The notes beneath the pieces are model-generated. The model was not told where the DNA came from. It worked only from the letters and a program-made list of their open reading frames with translations, and ran no database searches. The position numbers and the translations under genes were made by a program. A DNA stretch of 14,738 nt, taken from CAZOVK01 sp964583165 (GTDB lineage Bacteria > Bacillota > Clostridia > Lachnospirales > WRAX01). The stretch spans positions 1 to 14,738 of the forward strand of contig CAZOVK010000057.1 in the NCBI GenBank assembly GCA_964583165.1. The letters run 5' to 3'. Of this stretch, positions 14,445-14,738 are shown piece after piece (positions within the stretch are counted from its first letter, which is position 1; every line of letters starts with the position of its first letter).

Positions 14445-14738
14445 TAGCTACATTGATGTGCGTGACCTAAAGAAGTATTTCCAAACACCACGCGGCCCGC
14501 TTCATGCCGTGGATGGCGTGAGTTTTACGATAGAGCGGGGCAAGACGATTGGCGTAGTCGGAGAGAGTGGTTGCGGCAAGAGTACAGCAGGGCGGCTTTT
14601 GACGATGTTGCTTGACCCAACGGGCGGCGAGATTTTCTTTGACGGGCGCGACATAGCGAAACTGTCGAACCGCGAGAAGAAAGAATATAGAAAACGTATT
14701 CAGATAATCTTTCAAGACACGTTTTCGTCACTGTACCC
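14431..14738 (+). CDS. Peptide ABC transporter ATPase, DppF/OppF-like, 5' part (runs off window)
   Basis: The first 102 codons of the second ATPase of the importer. It opens with YIDVRDLKKYFQTPRG and HAVDGVSFTIERGKTIGVVG, carries Walker A GESGCGKST, and reaches the Q-loop (IFQDTFSSLYP) at the window end. The usual text at that point is FQDPxSSLNP, so the Pro after FQD and the Asn are both changed. ATG at 14431 is favoured by GAGGT 8 bases upstream; an in-frame ATG at 14416 would add five residues. The 14-base overlap with the DppD-like gene implies coupled translation. Most of the gene, including its ABC signature, Walker B and C-terminal domain, lies outside the window. Confidence 0.92.
   Translation, partial: MEKPNSYIDVRDLKKYFQTPRGPLHAVDGVSFTIERGKTIGVVGESGCGKSTAGRLLTMLLDPTGGEIFFDGRDIAKLSNREKKEYRKRIQIIFQDTFSSLY

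Overview
The window is about 14.7 kb of densely packed bacterial DNA. It suggests a Gram-positive, Firmicutes (Clostridia-like) genome. The signs are strong AGGAGG/AGAGGTG ribosome binding sites, frequent GTG and TTG starts, short or overlapping gene junctions, and a peptide-binding lipoprotein with a long Ser/Pro/Thr linker behind its lipobox. GC content looks balanced. This placement is inference from style, not from a marker gene. No mobile element, CRISPR array, tRNA or rRNA was seen, and no gene-free stretch exceeds about 110 bases.

Layout. (1) Positions 2-3305, plus strand: the 3' part of glycogen phosphorylase (glgP), a cytoplasmic gamma-glutamyltransferase-like Ntn hydrolase, and a small unrecognised membrane-anchored protein. 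A strong hairpin at 3310-3337 serves both converging units. (2) Positions 3336-6216, minus strand: a tight three-gene unit read in the order amidase-signature hydrolase, murQ, calcineurin-like phosphoesterase. (3) Positions 6286-7614, minus strand: a one-component regulator with a C-terminal winged helix and a possible degenerate GGDEF-like core. (4) Positions 7724-14738, plus strand, divergent from the regulator: an ornithine cyclodeaminase/mu-crystallin family dehydrogenase, an M19 (membrane) dipeptidase homologue, and a complete-looking peptide ABC importer. The importer consists of a binding lipoprotein, two permeases and two ATPases, the last cut by the window edge.

How the genes fit together. 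The divergent operon reads as an uptake-and-degrade module. The importer brings in a short peptide, the M19 homologue would cleave it, and the NAD(P)-dependent mu-crystallin-type enzyme would act on a resulting amino or imino acid. The adjacent regulator shares a 109-bp promoter region with this operon, and that region holds phased direct repeats and an inverted repeat, so it is the obvious candidate controller. The murQ unit and the GGT-like gene add murein-sugar recycling and amide/peptide hydrolysis nearby. A working hypothesis is a locus for salvaging unusual peptides, possibly peptidoglycan-derived ones containing D-amino acids. Three enzymes depart from the best-known family residues: the M19 homologue lacks the HxD zinc motif, the OCD-family enzyme lacks the catalytic Asp, and the GGT-like enzyme lacks the Arg that grips the gamma-glutamyl carboxylate. 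The true substrates are therefore open.
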